Source: Desulfolutivibrio sulfoxidireducens (GTDB lineage Bacteria > Desulfobacterota > Desulfovibrionia > Desulfovibrionales > Desulfovibrionaceae). From it: DNA of 64,000 nt. The notes under the pieces are model-generated. The model had not been told where the DNA came from and made no database searches. It was given only the letters and a program-made list of their open reading frames with translations. The DNA lies in the NCBI RefSeq assembly GCF_013376475.1, contig NZ_CP045508.1, forward strand, positions 1,857,501-1,921,500, read 5' to 3'. This document shows positions 54,520 to 63,200 of this stretch, one piece after another (position 1 is the stretch's first letter; each line of letters opens with the position of its first letter). Made by a program: the position numbers and the translations under genes.

Positions 54520-55608
54520 TTACCAATGCGCGGCGATCCAGGAGCTAAGAAACTCGCCCACGATGCGGTTGCCTTCGGCGTCCCAGTGGGCGTCCAGGGG
54601 GTAATAGGGATTGCGTCCGCCGGTCATGGCGGCCTGGATCGGGGGCGTCAGGTCCACGATCTCCAGGCTCGGGTCCACGGTCCTGATCGTCTGGGCCACG
54701 AGCCTGTTGGGCATATCCAGATCGAACAGGGCCGGGTCGGCATGAAGGCGTTTGGCGGTATCCGCGAACAGCCGGGGATTGATTTGCACCTCGGCGGGCG
54801 AAAGTACGATCAGCACCCTGGTTCCACCGGCCTGAAGGCCGGAAAGATACCGGGCCAGCTCGGCCACGCGCTCCAGGGCGGGCCGCAGGGATTCCCGCGC
54901 CGCGCCGCGGCAGATCTCCAGATTGCGTTCGGACACCCTGGCGAAGGTCTCCGGGTCCATGGGACCCAGGGCCAGGGTGTAGGGCTGGGGGACGCAAGAG
55001 GCGATGGATGGCCCCTGGCTGTAATAGAAGTAGGCGGCGTGAGCGAAATCCAAAAGCCGCAGTGGGAAAAGATGAGGGGGATGCCACATGCGTTTGCGAC
55101 CGGTATGGCTGTCGAGGAAGTGTCCGCCCATGGTGTTGTTGAGGCGGTCGTCGTCCCGGACCTCTTCACGGAGGATCTCGCCCAGATCATTGGCCGCAAA
55201 GATGTTGACCATGACCGCGTCGTGCTCCACCTGCGGGAGCCAGTTTTTCATGGCGGCGAGATATTGGGGGACCGAGGAGATCGGTTCGCCGAAATTGACC
55301 ACCCGGACAGTGCGCCCGGCGGCCTGGAGCCGTTTTTGGATCACGCCGTTGTAGGATGCCGACTCGTTGACCGTGGCGTGGCAGAAGGAATCCCCGAAGC
55401 TCAATATCCGAAGTTCGTCTTTCGGTTTGGCCTTTGGCACGCTGGAATCGTTGTAATTGAGGGAACGCAGGTCAACCACGTCCCCGGACGGATGATAGGA
55501 CGAGGTGTAGGCGTACTCTTCGACGAGGCGAAGCGCCCCCTCGGCAATGGCCACGGATACGATAACTATCGAACATATCAAGAGAAGCTTATTTTTTCCG
55601 GATTTCAT
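54520..55608 (-). CDS. Membrane-anchored SGNH/GDSL-like protein
   Basis: The product has 362 residues. An N-terminal membrane helix or signal anchor (KLLLICSIVIVSVAIAEGAL) precedes an SGNH-type domain: block I (RILSFGDSFCHATV), an Asn block (VMVNIFAANDLG) and C-terminal DAHWDAEGNRIVGEF with Asp-x-x-His. These residues form the catalytic set used by esterases and by O-acetyl-transfer partners such as AlgX/AlgJ. It stands alone between the activase operon and the fdh operon. A small stem AAAACGGCCGTTTT overlaps its stop codon. Confidence 0.85.
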   Translation of the reverse strand: MKSGKNKLLLICSIVIVSVAIAEGALRLVEEYAYTSSYHPSGDVVDLRSLNYNDSSVPKAKPKDELRILSFGDSFCHATVNESASYNGVIQKRLQAAGRTVRVVNFGEPISSVPQYLAAMKNWLPQVEHDAVMVNIFAANDLGEILREEVRDDDRLNNTMGGHFLDSHTGRKRMWHPPHLFPLRLLDFAHAAYFYYSQGPSIASCVPQPYTLALGPMDPETFARVSERNLEICRGAARESLRPALERVAELARYLSGLQAGGTRVLIVLSPAEVQINPRLFADTAKRLHADPALFDLDMPNRLVAQTIRTVDPSLEIVDLTPPIQAAMTGGRNPYYPLDAHWDAEGNRIVGEFLSSWIAAHW

Positions 55609-55618
55609 GACGTCCTGG

Positions 55619-55727
55619 GAGAAAAAAAGGGGTTGTATGTCGTTGCGGTCGGGCGGCCTGCCCGATGGCCGGGGCTTGTCCGAAAGCCTGAGAAAAAAAA
55701 GGGTTGCATGTCGTTGCGGCCGGGCGG
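55619..55727. repeat. Two 38-bp direct repeats upstream of the SGNH-like gene
   Basis: 55619-55656 and 55690-55727 agree in 35 of 38 positions (GAGAAAAAAA then GGGTTGYATGTCGTTGCGG). The period is 71 bp. The first copy begins 11 bp from the start codon of the minus-strand gene, so on that strand the T-tract lies just before the ribosome site. Confidence 0.8.
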
Positions 55728-55972
55728 GGACCGAAAACGGACGGCGACACGGGGAAGAGCGATGTCTCGGCGGGGTGCTTCACAGTCTGGTTTCCGGTAC
55801 GGGGTGGGGCGGAAGGGGGCGCTCTTTTCATGCCTGCGCGGTGATGGATCGTGGCTTCTTTGGGTTGCGGTGTCAATGACGCCGCGCGAGAAAGGGAAGG
55901 ATTTCGGACAGGAAAGGGAATGGGCTGGGCAGGCGAACGCCGCTTTCGGGTTCGAAGAATATTTTTTGCGTG

Positions 55973-55987
55973 ATTCCATTCTGGAAT
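55973..55987. promoter_or_regulatory. Small inverted repeat upstream of fdhE
   Basis: ATTCCA-TTC-TGGAAT is a perfect 6-bp inverted repeat centred about 48 bp before the fdhE start, in an AT-rich stretch where the promoter is expected. It could be an operator; the evidence is only position and symmetry. Confidence 0.3.
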
Positions 55988-56027
55988 GTTTTGGCTTATG
56001 CTCAACACAACACATCAAGGAGAGACC

Positions 56028-56927
56028 ATGAATCCGGATATGGAAAAAGAAAAAACCCTTTTCTCCAAAAAGCTCGACTCCCTCGGCAAAAAAGACTGTC
56101 TTCCCGGGCCGCTGCTTGCCCTTGTCGCCGCCACCATCGATCTGCAGTTGGCGGCCAAGGACCGGCTCCTGGAAGCGGCCTCTCCTGGCGACACGATCGC
56201 CGCGAGCCTGGAAGATGTGGAAAAGGTCCTGCGCGGCGCCTGCCTTCTCCCCCGGGAACGGTTCACCCTGGATCGGGAGACGGCCATGGGCCTGCTTGAG
56301 TCCCTGTCGGCCCTGGCCGCGGATTCCTGGCCGCCCCTGGCCCACGCCGCCGCCCGGATCGCCGCCGCCAGACAAAACCGTGAGTTCGACCCCGCCGCCG
56401 CCATGGATGCCCATCTGGCGGGCGACGACGCCTTTTTTCGCGATCTCGAGCGCCTGACCCCGCAGGCCCCGAGGTTCCCGGGGTTCCTGGTCCAGGCGGC
56501 CATGGCCCCGGGCCTGGAGATCCTGGGCGCCCAGGTCTATGCCCGTTTCCCCGCGGACCGGTCCTGGACCCACGGCCACTGTCCGGTCTGCGGCAGCCCG
56601 CCGCTGGTTTCCCGGCTTCTCGGCAAGGAGGGGGCGAGGCATCTGACCTGCAGTTTCTGCCATGTGGAATATCGGGCCAGGCGTCTGATGTGCCCCTTTT
56701 GCGGCGAGGACGACGCCGGAAAACTCGACTATTTCACCACGCCGGACGAGCCGGGCTACCGGATCGACACCTGCGCCACCTGCATGCGCTACATCAAGAC
56801 CACGGATTTCCGGGAGTTCGACCGGCCCTCGCATCCGCTTCTGGACGACCTGGAATCCCTGGCCCTGGACCTGGCCGTGCAAAAAAAGGGATTTACCCGT
56901 CCAGTCCTGTCCGCCTGGGGTTTTTAA
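56028..56927 (+). CDS. fdhE: Formate dehydrogenase accessory protein FdhE
   Basis: The product has 299 residues. ATG at 56028 has the ribosome site AAGGAGA. The C-terminal half carries four CxxC pairs (CPVC, CSFC, CPFC, CATC), the rubredoxin-like metal-binding fold of FdhE (HGHCPVCGSPPLVSRL, DTCATCMRYIKTTD). FdhE is needed for assembly or activity of formate dehydrogenases. First gene of fdhE-fdhD-mobA-moaA, spaced by 2 bp to fdhD. Confidence 0.92.
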   Translation: MNPDMEKEKTLFSKKLDSLGKKDCLPGPLLALVAATIDLQLAAKDRLLEAASPGDTIAASLEDVEKVLRGACLLPRERFTLDRETAMGLLESLSALAADSWPPLAHAAARIAAARQNREFDPAAAMDAHLAGDDAFFRDLERLTPQAPRFPGFLVQAAMAPGLEILGAQVYARFPADRSWTHGHCPVCGSPPLVSRLLGKEGARHLTCSFCHVEYRARRLMCPFCGEDDAGKLDYFTTPDEPGYRIDTCATCMRYIKTTDFREFDRPSHPLLDDLESLALDLAVQKKGFTRPVLSAWGF

Positions 56928-56929
56928 TC

Positions 56930-57706
56930 ATGTCCGCCGGTCTTCGGGACGCGTCCACGCCGGTTGTCGTCGGCGTCGCCTGCCGCCGCTTCAGGGATGG
57001 GGCCTTCACGGACATCCAGGACGACCTCGCCGTGGAAATCGGCATCGAGGTGTCCTGCGGACCGGGTCCGGCCAGGCGTCTGTATGCCGCGCCGCTTGAT
57101 CTGCCGGTCCTGGCCCTGGGACACGCCTGGCTCGAGATGTGCCCGCCGGGGTTTTCGCCTGTCGCCGTTGCCCGCGACGGCGGGACATGGGCCGCAAAGA
57201 CTCCGGAGAGCCCGGAGACGATACGACGTTTCGTCTTCGAACTGGTTCCCGGCAGGGAGACGGTCCTTTCCGGGCCGGAGTGTCCCGGGAGCCTGACGCC
57301 CCAAAAGGTCGTCGAACACATGCGTCGGTTCATCGCCGCGCCGGGGCTGTGGGAGGACACGGGCTGTTTCCATCGGGGAGGCGTCCTTGATCCGGCCACG
57401 GGCGACTTTCTCTTTCTGGCCGAGGACATCGGACGCCACAACTGCCTGGACCGTCTGGGCGGGCGGGCGTTGCTGGCGAAAACGAGCCTTGCCGGGCTGG
57501 TCCTTTTCCTGTCCGCCCGGGTCACCGCCAGCATGTGCGACAAGGCCCTGCGGGCGGGGTTTACGTGCATCGTCAGCCGTTCGGCCGTGACCACCGAGGC
57601 CGTGCGCCTGGCCCGGGAGGGAGGGCTTGCCCTGGCCGGATTCGCCCGGGAGGCCGAGAACCGCTTTACCGTGTTTTGCGATCCCAGCGGGAGGTTTTCG
57701 AAGTGA
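56930..57706 (+). CDS. fdhD: FdhD-family sulfurtransferase-like protein, CxxC changed to CxxS
   Basis: The product has 258 residues. Family landmarks are VVEHMRRF, DTGCFHRGGV, LAEDIGRHNCLDRLGG and SARVTASMCDKALRAG. FdhD hands sulfur from a cysteine desulfurase to the molybdenum/tungsten bis-MGD cofactor, and in E. coli the CGVCG motif carries the reactive cysteines. Here the matching stretch reads SGPECPGSL, so only Cys118 remains and position 121 is Ser. It may work with one cysteine or have another role. It is coupled to fdhE upstream and to mobA downstream (4-bp overlap). Confidence 0.88.
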   Translation: MSAGLRDASTPVVVGVACRRFRDGAFTDIQDDLAVEIGIEVSCGPGPARRLYAAPLDLPVLALGHAWLEMCPPGFSPVAVARDGGTWAAKTPESPETIRRFVFELVPGRETVLSGPECPGSLTPQKVVEHMRRFIAAPGLWEDTGCFHRGGVLDPATGDFLFLAEDIGRHNCLDRLGGRALLAKTSLAGLVLFLSARVTASMCDKALRAGFTCIVSRSAVTTEAVRLAREGGLALAGFAREAENRFTVFCDPSGRFSK

Positions 57707-58341
57707 TCGGGCGGGAGAGCGCCGCATCCCCGGGGCCGGATTCCCGGGAGGTCCTGGGGGTGGTCCTGGCCGGAGGCAAAAGCGTCCGTCTTGGCCGGGA
57801 CAAGGTCGCCGAGGTCTTTTTGGGCCAGAACATGCTCGCGCGTACGGTCAACCTGCTTTTCCGGGTTGTCGGTCAGGTTGTGGTGTCCGGCCGTGATCCC
57901 TCCCCCTTTGGAATCTCCGTCCCCTGGTTGCCCGACGCGGTCACCGGCAAGGGGCCGGCCGGGGGCGTCCTCACGGTCCTGGAGGCCTTCGGCCGTCCCA
58001 TCCTGGCCGTGTCCTGCGATCTGCCCTTTTTGCGCGAAAAGACCCTGGCCGATCTTCTGGCCGCCAGGGACCGGCGGCCGGCAAAGGCCCTCATGACCGC
58101 CTATCGGCGCATCGACACGGGCTACATGGAATCCCTTGTGGCCGTGTACGAACCGGCCGGGGCGCCCCTTTTGCGCCGGGCCATCGAGACCGGGAGCAAC
58201 CGGCTTTTCTCCGTGTTTACCGAAGACCTGCGGCATCACCTGGATTACGACCCGGACGATTCCGTTGCCGCTAGGCCCTTTTTCAACGTCAACTCTCCCC
58301 GCGATCTGGCCCTGGCGCGGGAAATGGAGCGGATTTCGTGA
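57703..58341 (+). CDS. mobA: Molybdenum cofactor guanylyltransferase
   Basis: The product has 212 residues from a GTG at 57703 that overlaps the fdhD stop (GTGA) and has GGGAGG upstream. The nucleotidyltransferase signature GVVLAGGKSVRLGRDKV and the metal-binding CDLPFL are clear, with FFNVNSPRDLALA near the end. It joins GMP to molybdopterin to form MGD, the cofactor form used by formate dehydrogenases. Overlaps moaA by 4 bp. Confidence 0.9.
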   Translation: MIGRESAASPGPDSREVLGVVLAGGKSVRLGRDKVAEVFLGQNMLARTVNLLFRVVGQVVVSGRDPSPFGISVPWLPDAVTGKGPAGGVLTVLEAFGRPILAVSCDLPFLREKTLADLLAARDRRPAKALMTAYRRIDTGYMESLVAVYEPAGAPLLRRAIETGSNRLFSVFTEDLRHHLDYDPDDSVAARPFFNVNSPRDLALAREMERIS

Positions 58342-59348
58342 ACGGTTCACCCCCCCTCATGGACGACCTGGGACGCACGGTCAGCTATCTGCGCCTGTCC
58401 ATCACCGACCACTGCAACCTGCGTTGCCTGTATTGCCGGCCTCCGGAGCAGGTGCCATATATCCCCCACGACGACATCCTGCGCTACGAGGAACTGTTGG
58501 TCATGGTGGATCTGGCCCGGGAATTGGGCATCGGCAAGATCCGGCTCACCGGTGGGGAACCCTTTCTGCGCCGCAATTTTCTTTTTCTGGTGGAATCCAT
58601 CCTCAAACGCCATCCGGAGGTGGACCTGCGGCTGACCACCAACGGCACTCTATTACCTGGTAAGGCGAAGGAACTGAAGGACTTGGGAGTCAACAACATC
58701 AATGTTTCCCTGGACAGTCTGTATCCAAAGACCTTTGCCCGGGTCACCGGTTCGGACCTCTATGCCGCCGTGCGCCGGGGCATGGACGAGGTCATGGCGG
58801 CGGGCATGCGCCTGAAAGTCAACGCCGTGGCCCTAAGGGGCATAAACGACGGCGAATTGGCCGGTTTTTTCGAGTTCATCCGTCACAATCCCGTGGACTT
58901 CCGGCTCATCGAATTCATGCCCATGGGCGGGCAGACCATGTGGAGTCCGGAATACTACTGGTCCGCCCCGGACATCCTGCGCGAGGCCGAGGAACTGGCC
59001 GACCTGACAGTCGAAAAACGAGCCCCCGGCGACTCCGGCCCGGCCCGCATGTACCGGGTGGACGGCAGTCTGGGACGTTTCGGGGTCATCTCCGCCTTGA
59101 GCGACCATTTCTGCCATTCCTGCAACCGGTTGCGCGTCACCCCGGACGGCAACCTGCGCACCTGCCTTTTTTCCGACAAGCAATACCGCCTGCGACCGAT
59201 CTTGCGTCATCCGAGGCTCGGCCCCGAGATGGTGAGCCGGGTCATGCGTCTGGCCCTGCGCAAAAAACCCCTGGGATACCAGATATTGCAGCAGCGAAAA
59301 GAGGCCGGCGCGGCCATTCACGGCATGATGTCGGCCATCGGCGGATAG
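58338..59348 (+). CDS. moaA: GTP 3',8-cyclase MoaA
   Basis: The product has 336 residues from a GTG overlapping the mobA stop. The radical SAM motif CxxxCxxC is Cys26, Cys30, Cys33 (ITDHCNLRCLYC). The second cluster ligands lie in CHSCNRLRVTPDGNLRTC, and the chain ends in the Gly-Gly tail (MSAIGG) used by MoaA to activate the substrate site. It makes the first step of molybdopterin synthesis from GTP. Last gene of the operon; a structured repeat element begins 4 bp after the stop. Confidence 0.95.
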   Translation: MNGSPPLMDDLGRTVSYLRLSITDHCNLRCLYCRPPEQVPYIPHDDILRYEELLVMVDLARELGIGKIRLTGGEPFLRRNFLFLVESILKRHPEVDLRLTTNGTLLPGKAKELKDLGVNNINVSLDSLYPKTFARVTGSDLYAAVRRGMDEVMAAGMRLKVNAVALRGINDGELAGFFEFIRHNPVDFRLIEFMPMGGQTMWSPEYYWSAPDILREAEELADLTVEKRAPGDSGPARMYRVDGSLGRFGVISALSDHFCHSCNRLRVTPDGNLRTCLFSDKQYRLRPILRHPRLGPEMVSRVMRLALRKKPLGYQILQQRKEAGAAIHGMMSAIGG

Positions 59349-59352
59349 TGTT

Positions 59353-59446
59353 GCGTCTCTTGAAAAATACCCCGGTATTTTTAAGAAAAAAATAATTATT
59401 TCAAATTGTTATTTTCGAAATTTGTGAACGCTCGTTTCGAGGACAC
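59353..59446 (+). repeat. Structured AT-rich repeat element, copy 2
   Basis: 94-bp relative of 31331-31421. It has a left hairpin AAAAATACC-CC-GGTATTTTT, a middle AAAATAATTATTTC, and a right stem TCGAAA/TTTCGA ending in GAGGACAC. It begins 4 bp after the moaA stop, as copy 1 begins just after a stop codon. Stem bases differ between copies but stay paired. Confidence 0.7.
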
Positions 59447-59477
59447 GACACGAGGTTGGCCCCTTCCGCCGGGAAGC

Positions 59478-59544
59478 GGGTCGGGCGTGTCTTTCCGATT
59501 GCCTGAAATGAGTGGGTCGGGCGTCTTCCGGATTGCCTGAACTG
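59478..59544. repeat. Short direct repeat upstream of the winged-helix gene
   Basis: 59478-59510 and 59514-59544 share GGGTCGGGCG...GATTGCCTGAA (about 31-33 bp with a small gap and few changes). It lies between the structured element and the start of the next gene, in sequence with no coding support. Confidence 0.6.
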
Positions 59545-59597
59545 CAATACCGTGTCGTTTCCCGGGGCGCGGCGCGCGCCGGGGCAAGGGGGAAGGC

Positions 59598-59834
59598 GTG
59601 GACGACGACGAACGGCGGTTGCTTGCGGCCCTGGCCGGGCAGGCCGAGGGCAATTTTCCCGACCGGCGCATGCCGGGGGAGATGGCCGTGGCCTTGGGCA
59701 TCCCCCAAAAGCGGGCCATGGCCATTTTGCGGCGTTTCGCGGATGCCGGCCTTTATGAATACGACATTTCGCTGTATAGCGGCCGCCTCACCGCCAAGGC
59801 CCTGGAGATGATCCGTCTGGAGGAGAAGCAATGA
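59598..59834 (+). CDS. Small winged-helix-like protein
   Basis: The product has 78 residues from a GTG at 59598 with AAGG upstream. Helix-turn-helix-like sequence (MAVALGIPQKRAMAILRRFA) and the following strand (LYEYDISLYSGRLTAKALEM) resemble a winged helix. It may bind DNA as a small regulator or act with the membrane protein whose gene overlaps it by 4 bp. No family recognised. Confidence 0.75.
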   Translation: MDDDERRLLAALAGQAEGNFPDRRMPGEMAVALGIPQKRAMAILRRFADAGLYEYDISLYSGRLTAKALEMIRLEEKQ

Positions 59835-60271
59835 AGGCCTCACGGCACGTCCTGGCCGCGATTCCCTTGGCCGCCGTGGTCCTGGCCGCCGGGAGACCCC
59901 TGTCCGAGGCCTGCCTGGCCGCCACGGCCAGCGTCCTGATCGATCTGGATCATCTGGGCGACTATCTGCTGTGTCGCGGCGGCTGGTACGGCCTGAAGGA
60001 TTTTTTCAGCAGTTGCAACGAAGGCCGCCTGAATCGCCTCTATCTCGTGCTGCATGCCTGGGAGTGGATCATCCTCGGCCTTTGTGCCGCCCTGGCCTGG
60101 GGTTTTTGGCCGGCGGGCATGGTCGTTTTGGGCATGGCCTGGCATCTTGCCTTTGACCAGGTAGGCAACCGGGGCATCGTCACGCCCGGGTTCTACTGGA
60201 TCACGCGACGGGCCAGGGTCGGCTTCGACGCGTGGAAGCTGTATCGCGATCCGGCGAAAATCTACGCGTAA
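59831..60271 (+). CDS. Small membrane protein with DLDH motif
   Basis: The product has 146 residues with about three membrane segments (AAIPLAAVVLAAG, IILGLCAALAWGFWPAGMVV). The motif SVLIDLDHLGDYLL and a later LHAWEW and WHLAFDQ place Asp and His residues as in membrane-bound metal-dependent hydrolases of the YdjM/DUF457 group; that resemblance is tentative. Translationally coupled to the winged-helix gene. Its end overlaps the convergent cyclase gene by 10 bp. Confidence 0.75.
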   Translation: MKASRHVLAAIPLAAVVLAAGRPLSEACLAATASVLIDLDHLGDYLLCRGGWYGLKDFFSSCNEGRLNRLYLVLHAWEWIILGLCAALAWGFWPAGMVVLGMAWHLAFDQVGNRGIVTPGFYWITRRARVGFDAWKLYRDPAKIYA

Positions 60272-63200
60272 AAGGAAAGGTTGAGCCGGGGACAGGCGGC
60301 CTTGGCCGGGGTCAGGGTCTCGATGCGGGCCAGGGGGTCCACCTCGAGACCGGTGTTGTAGCGCAAAAAATCGTGGGGGGCTCCGACGAGCAGGGCAAGC
60401 GCCTGGGGCTTTTCCACGAAAAACAGTTCCCCCCAGTTGTTGGAATAATAGAACCCGGCCTCCGCGATATCCTTTTCCTCGCGCGGGACGTGGAAATTGA
60501 TCAGCACCAGGGCCTTGACGATCCGTTCGGGAACCAGTCCCTCGGCCAGGCGGGGATTGAAGGTCTCCCCCAGGGGAAAGGTTTCGACCAGGGCCGTAAG
60601 CAGGGCCTGGATGTCCGGGAAGGACAGGGGGGCCTGTGTCGCGCCGCCCTTGAGATAGACCCCGGGACGGTAGATGGCGTTGGCCGTAAGCCAGGCAGCC
60701 AGGCGTTCCAGGGAGCGTTCGTGACGGATGTGTTCCGGGGCCTTGCGGCCGCCAGGCCGCTTGCATTCCCCCCGGGCCGAATATCCCTGCTCGGGACTGT
60801 CGAAGACGATTTCCAGGGCGCGTATCAGCCCGTGCGGCGGTCGCACGAAGGGGATGCGCGCGATCTTGTTCTTGCGGCCGCCGAACCGGCTGAGGATGCG
60901 CCGGCCAAGGATGGCCAGGTCCCGCTGATCGGCTTCCGAACCGACCAGGGCTTCGACCATGGACAGCCGTTCCCGGAGCCGTTCGTAGGTTCCGAAAAGA
61001 AAGTCGGCGATTTTTTTTCCGGTGGCGGCAAGCTCGGCGATGCTTCCGCCCGGCGAGGCCGCCTGGCGATCGGTGTCCACAGCCGACCTGCCCGTCCGAC
61101 ATTCGTCCAGGTCGAAGAAATACCGCGCCCGGAACAGGCCCTCGCCGCCGCTGTCCCCCTCTTCCTCCGCGTGACGATAGGACCCGAGGTCTCCGGGATC
61201 GATGCCGGTTTTCTGGGCAAAGGCCAGACGCATGAGTTCCAGGGCCTCGAGGTTCCCTCTCTCCTCGTGAAAGGCGCGGACCTCGTCCAGAAGCAGCACG
61301 TAGGGGTCCGTGTCGAAAAGACCGGTACGACCGGCGAACAGGTGTTTCTTGATCCGGTCGCACAAAAGCATGCCCGCGGCGTCGCCGGACAGATATTTTT
61401 CCAGCAAGGCGAATTTCATCACCGACTTGAAGGGATTTTCCAGGGATTTGACAATGGTCCACAGCGAGGCCCCGAAAAAGGCCCCACCCGCCACTCGCTC
61501 CACATTGCCCATGTCCAGGATATCGGCGGCCGCGGGAGCGCCCTGGCGGGAAAGGCGCGAGACGGCATGCCGGTAGGCCTGGTGGTCGGCCTCGGGCGTG
61601 ACGTACCACCACGCCGGCGTGCGTCCGGCCAGGAAAAGGGCCGTGCGCAGAAATTCCTCCTTGAGCAGCATGGCCCGGGCCAGGCCGCATTCCTCCTCGT
61701 CGCCAAGCCCCAGCCGGTTCTCCCGGACATCGGTCTCGGTCATGACGAAAAAATGGGCCTCAATGTCCCGGGAGGCGGCCAGGGCTCGAAGCCCGTCGAG
61801 CTTTTTCCGGAAGCGGTCGATGAGCCGGCGGGAGACGGCATCGTCCGCCAGGCAGACCCAGATGTCCAGGTCCGAGGCCGGGGTCTGGGCCACGGTGCCC
61901 AGGCTGCCCATGGCGAAGACCCCCTGGATGGTGACCACATTTTTCTGTGGGACATGGGGCGGGCAGGCCTCGCCCATGATGTCCCGCAGGGCCCGGCCGG
62001 CCTTGAAGGTCGGATGGTACCCGGGAATCGTGCCCGGCACGGCCGCGATCCACCCGGCGGTGGTCCATGTCCAGGGGGCCTCCAGGAGGCCTGGCAGGCA
62101 TCGCAGGAAATCCGCGTCCGGCTCGCCGAGTTTCTCCATGGTCCAATCCAGGCGGCGTCGATTGTGGGTCAGAACGGCCAGCCGGCGGCGCCGGGTCTCC
62201 ATGTCGAACGACCAGGCCTCGATCAGATGCGTGGCCAGGGACAGGGCGCCGGGTTCCAGGAAGCTCGGATCGGGGTCGGGACTTTCGGCCTGGGCCTGGC
62301 GTGTGATCCGATCGCGTCCGGCCCGCGTTTCCGCGGCCAAAAAGAGGGGATCGTCGGAAAAAAGATCTTGGAACGCGCACCGGGTGAGGCGCGTGCCGTG
62401 GGCATGGCAGCCGGTCGCCGCAAGCCCCTGGAACGAGGCGCTCTCGAAGGTGCAGTCCGTAAGGTCAAGCCCCTGAAACCGGGCATGGGAAAAGGCGGTG
62501 TGGGAAAAGTTCACACATTCGAACAGGCTCCCCATGGCCTGGAAATCAAAGAGGCGCGCCCCGAAAAAGTCGCATTCGCCAAGGACGCACGCCGTCAGAC
62601 GCACCTCCCTGGCCTCGACGTCGCCAAGGCACACCCCGGACAGGTCGCAGCCGGAAAAAACCAGTCCCCTGGCCACCATCCCCGAGAACCGGCAGGTCTC
62701 CAAACGACAGGCCTCGAAGCGCACCCCGGCCAGCCTGGCCAGGGTGAAGTCCACCTTTTTCAGACGGCAGTCGCGAAACACGGTCCGGGCCATGACGCAC
62801 CGCGACAGATCGACGTTATTCAGGGCCACCCCGGTGAAGACCACATCGCGAATCTCGATGCCGGGCCGGGCGGCGACGGATATCTGGACCCCGGCCACCT
62901 GGTCCCCGGGGACCAGGGCGTCCAGGGGGCAAGGATCTTTGCCCCGCGGCGTTTCGTGGTCAGGGCTGACCAGGGATTTGAGCCGCCCGAAAAGCCCCTC
63001 GGCCTCGGGTTCCTTTGGCGGCGCGGCGCTGATTGTGCGCGGCCTTGGCGGTTCGAGCCGGGATGCCTGGCGAAGGATCCTGGCCAGGGAGGCGGACATG
63101 GCCGAGGCGGCCGGGGTGAGGGGCGTCTGGTGGCGTTTTTCCGTAAGCGGAACGGACAGGCGGTCGTCGCCGCACCGGGCCAGAAAGAAAAGGACGGACA

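Larger units (their letters stand above)
55609..56027. other. Divergent intergenic region, SGNH-like gene / fdhE
   Basis: About 420 bp with no gene that I can support. It holds two 38-bp direct repeats close to the SGNH-like gene and a small inverted repeat close to fdhE, both listed separately. The bases between 55730 and 55960 show nothing I can name. Confidence 0.4.

Noticed and set aside
55730..56027. Molybdenum-cofactor riboswitch upstream of the fdhE-moaA operon.
   Set aside because: I could not fold a convincing match by eye; only a short ATTCCA/TGGAAT inverted repeat is evident.
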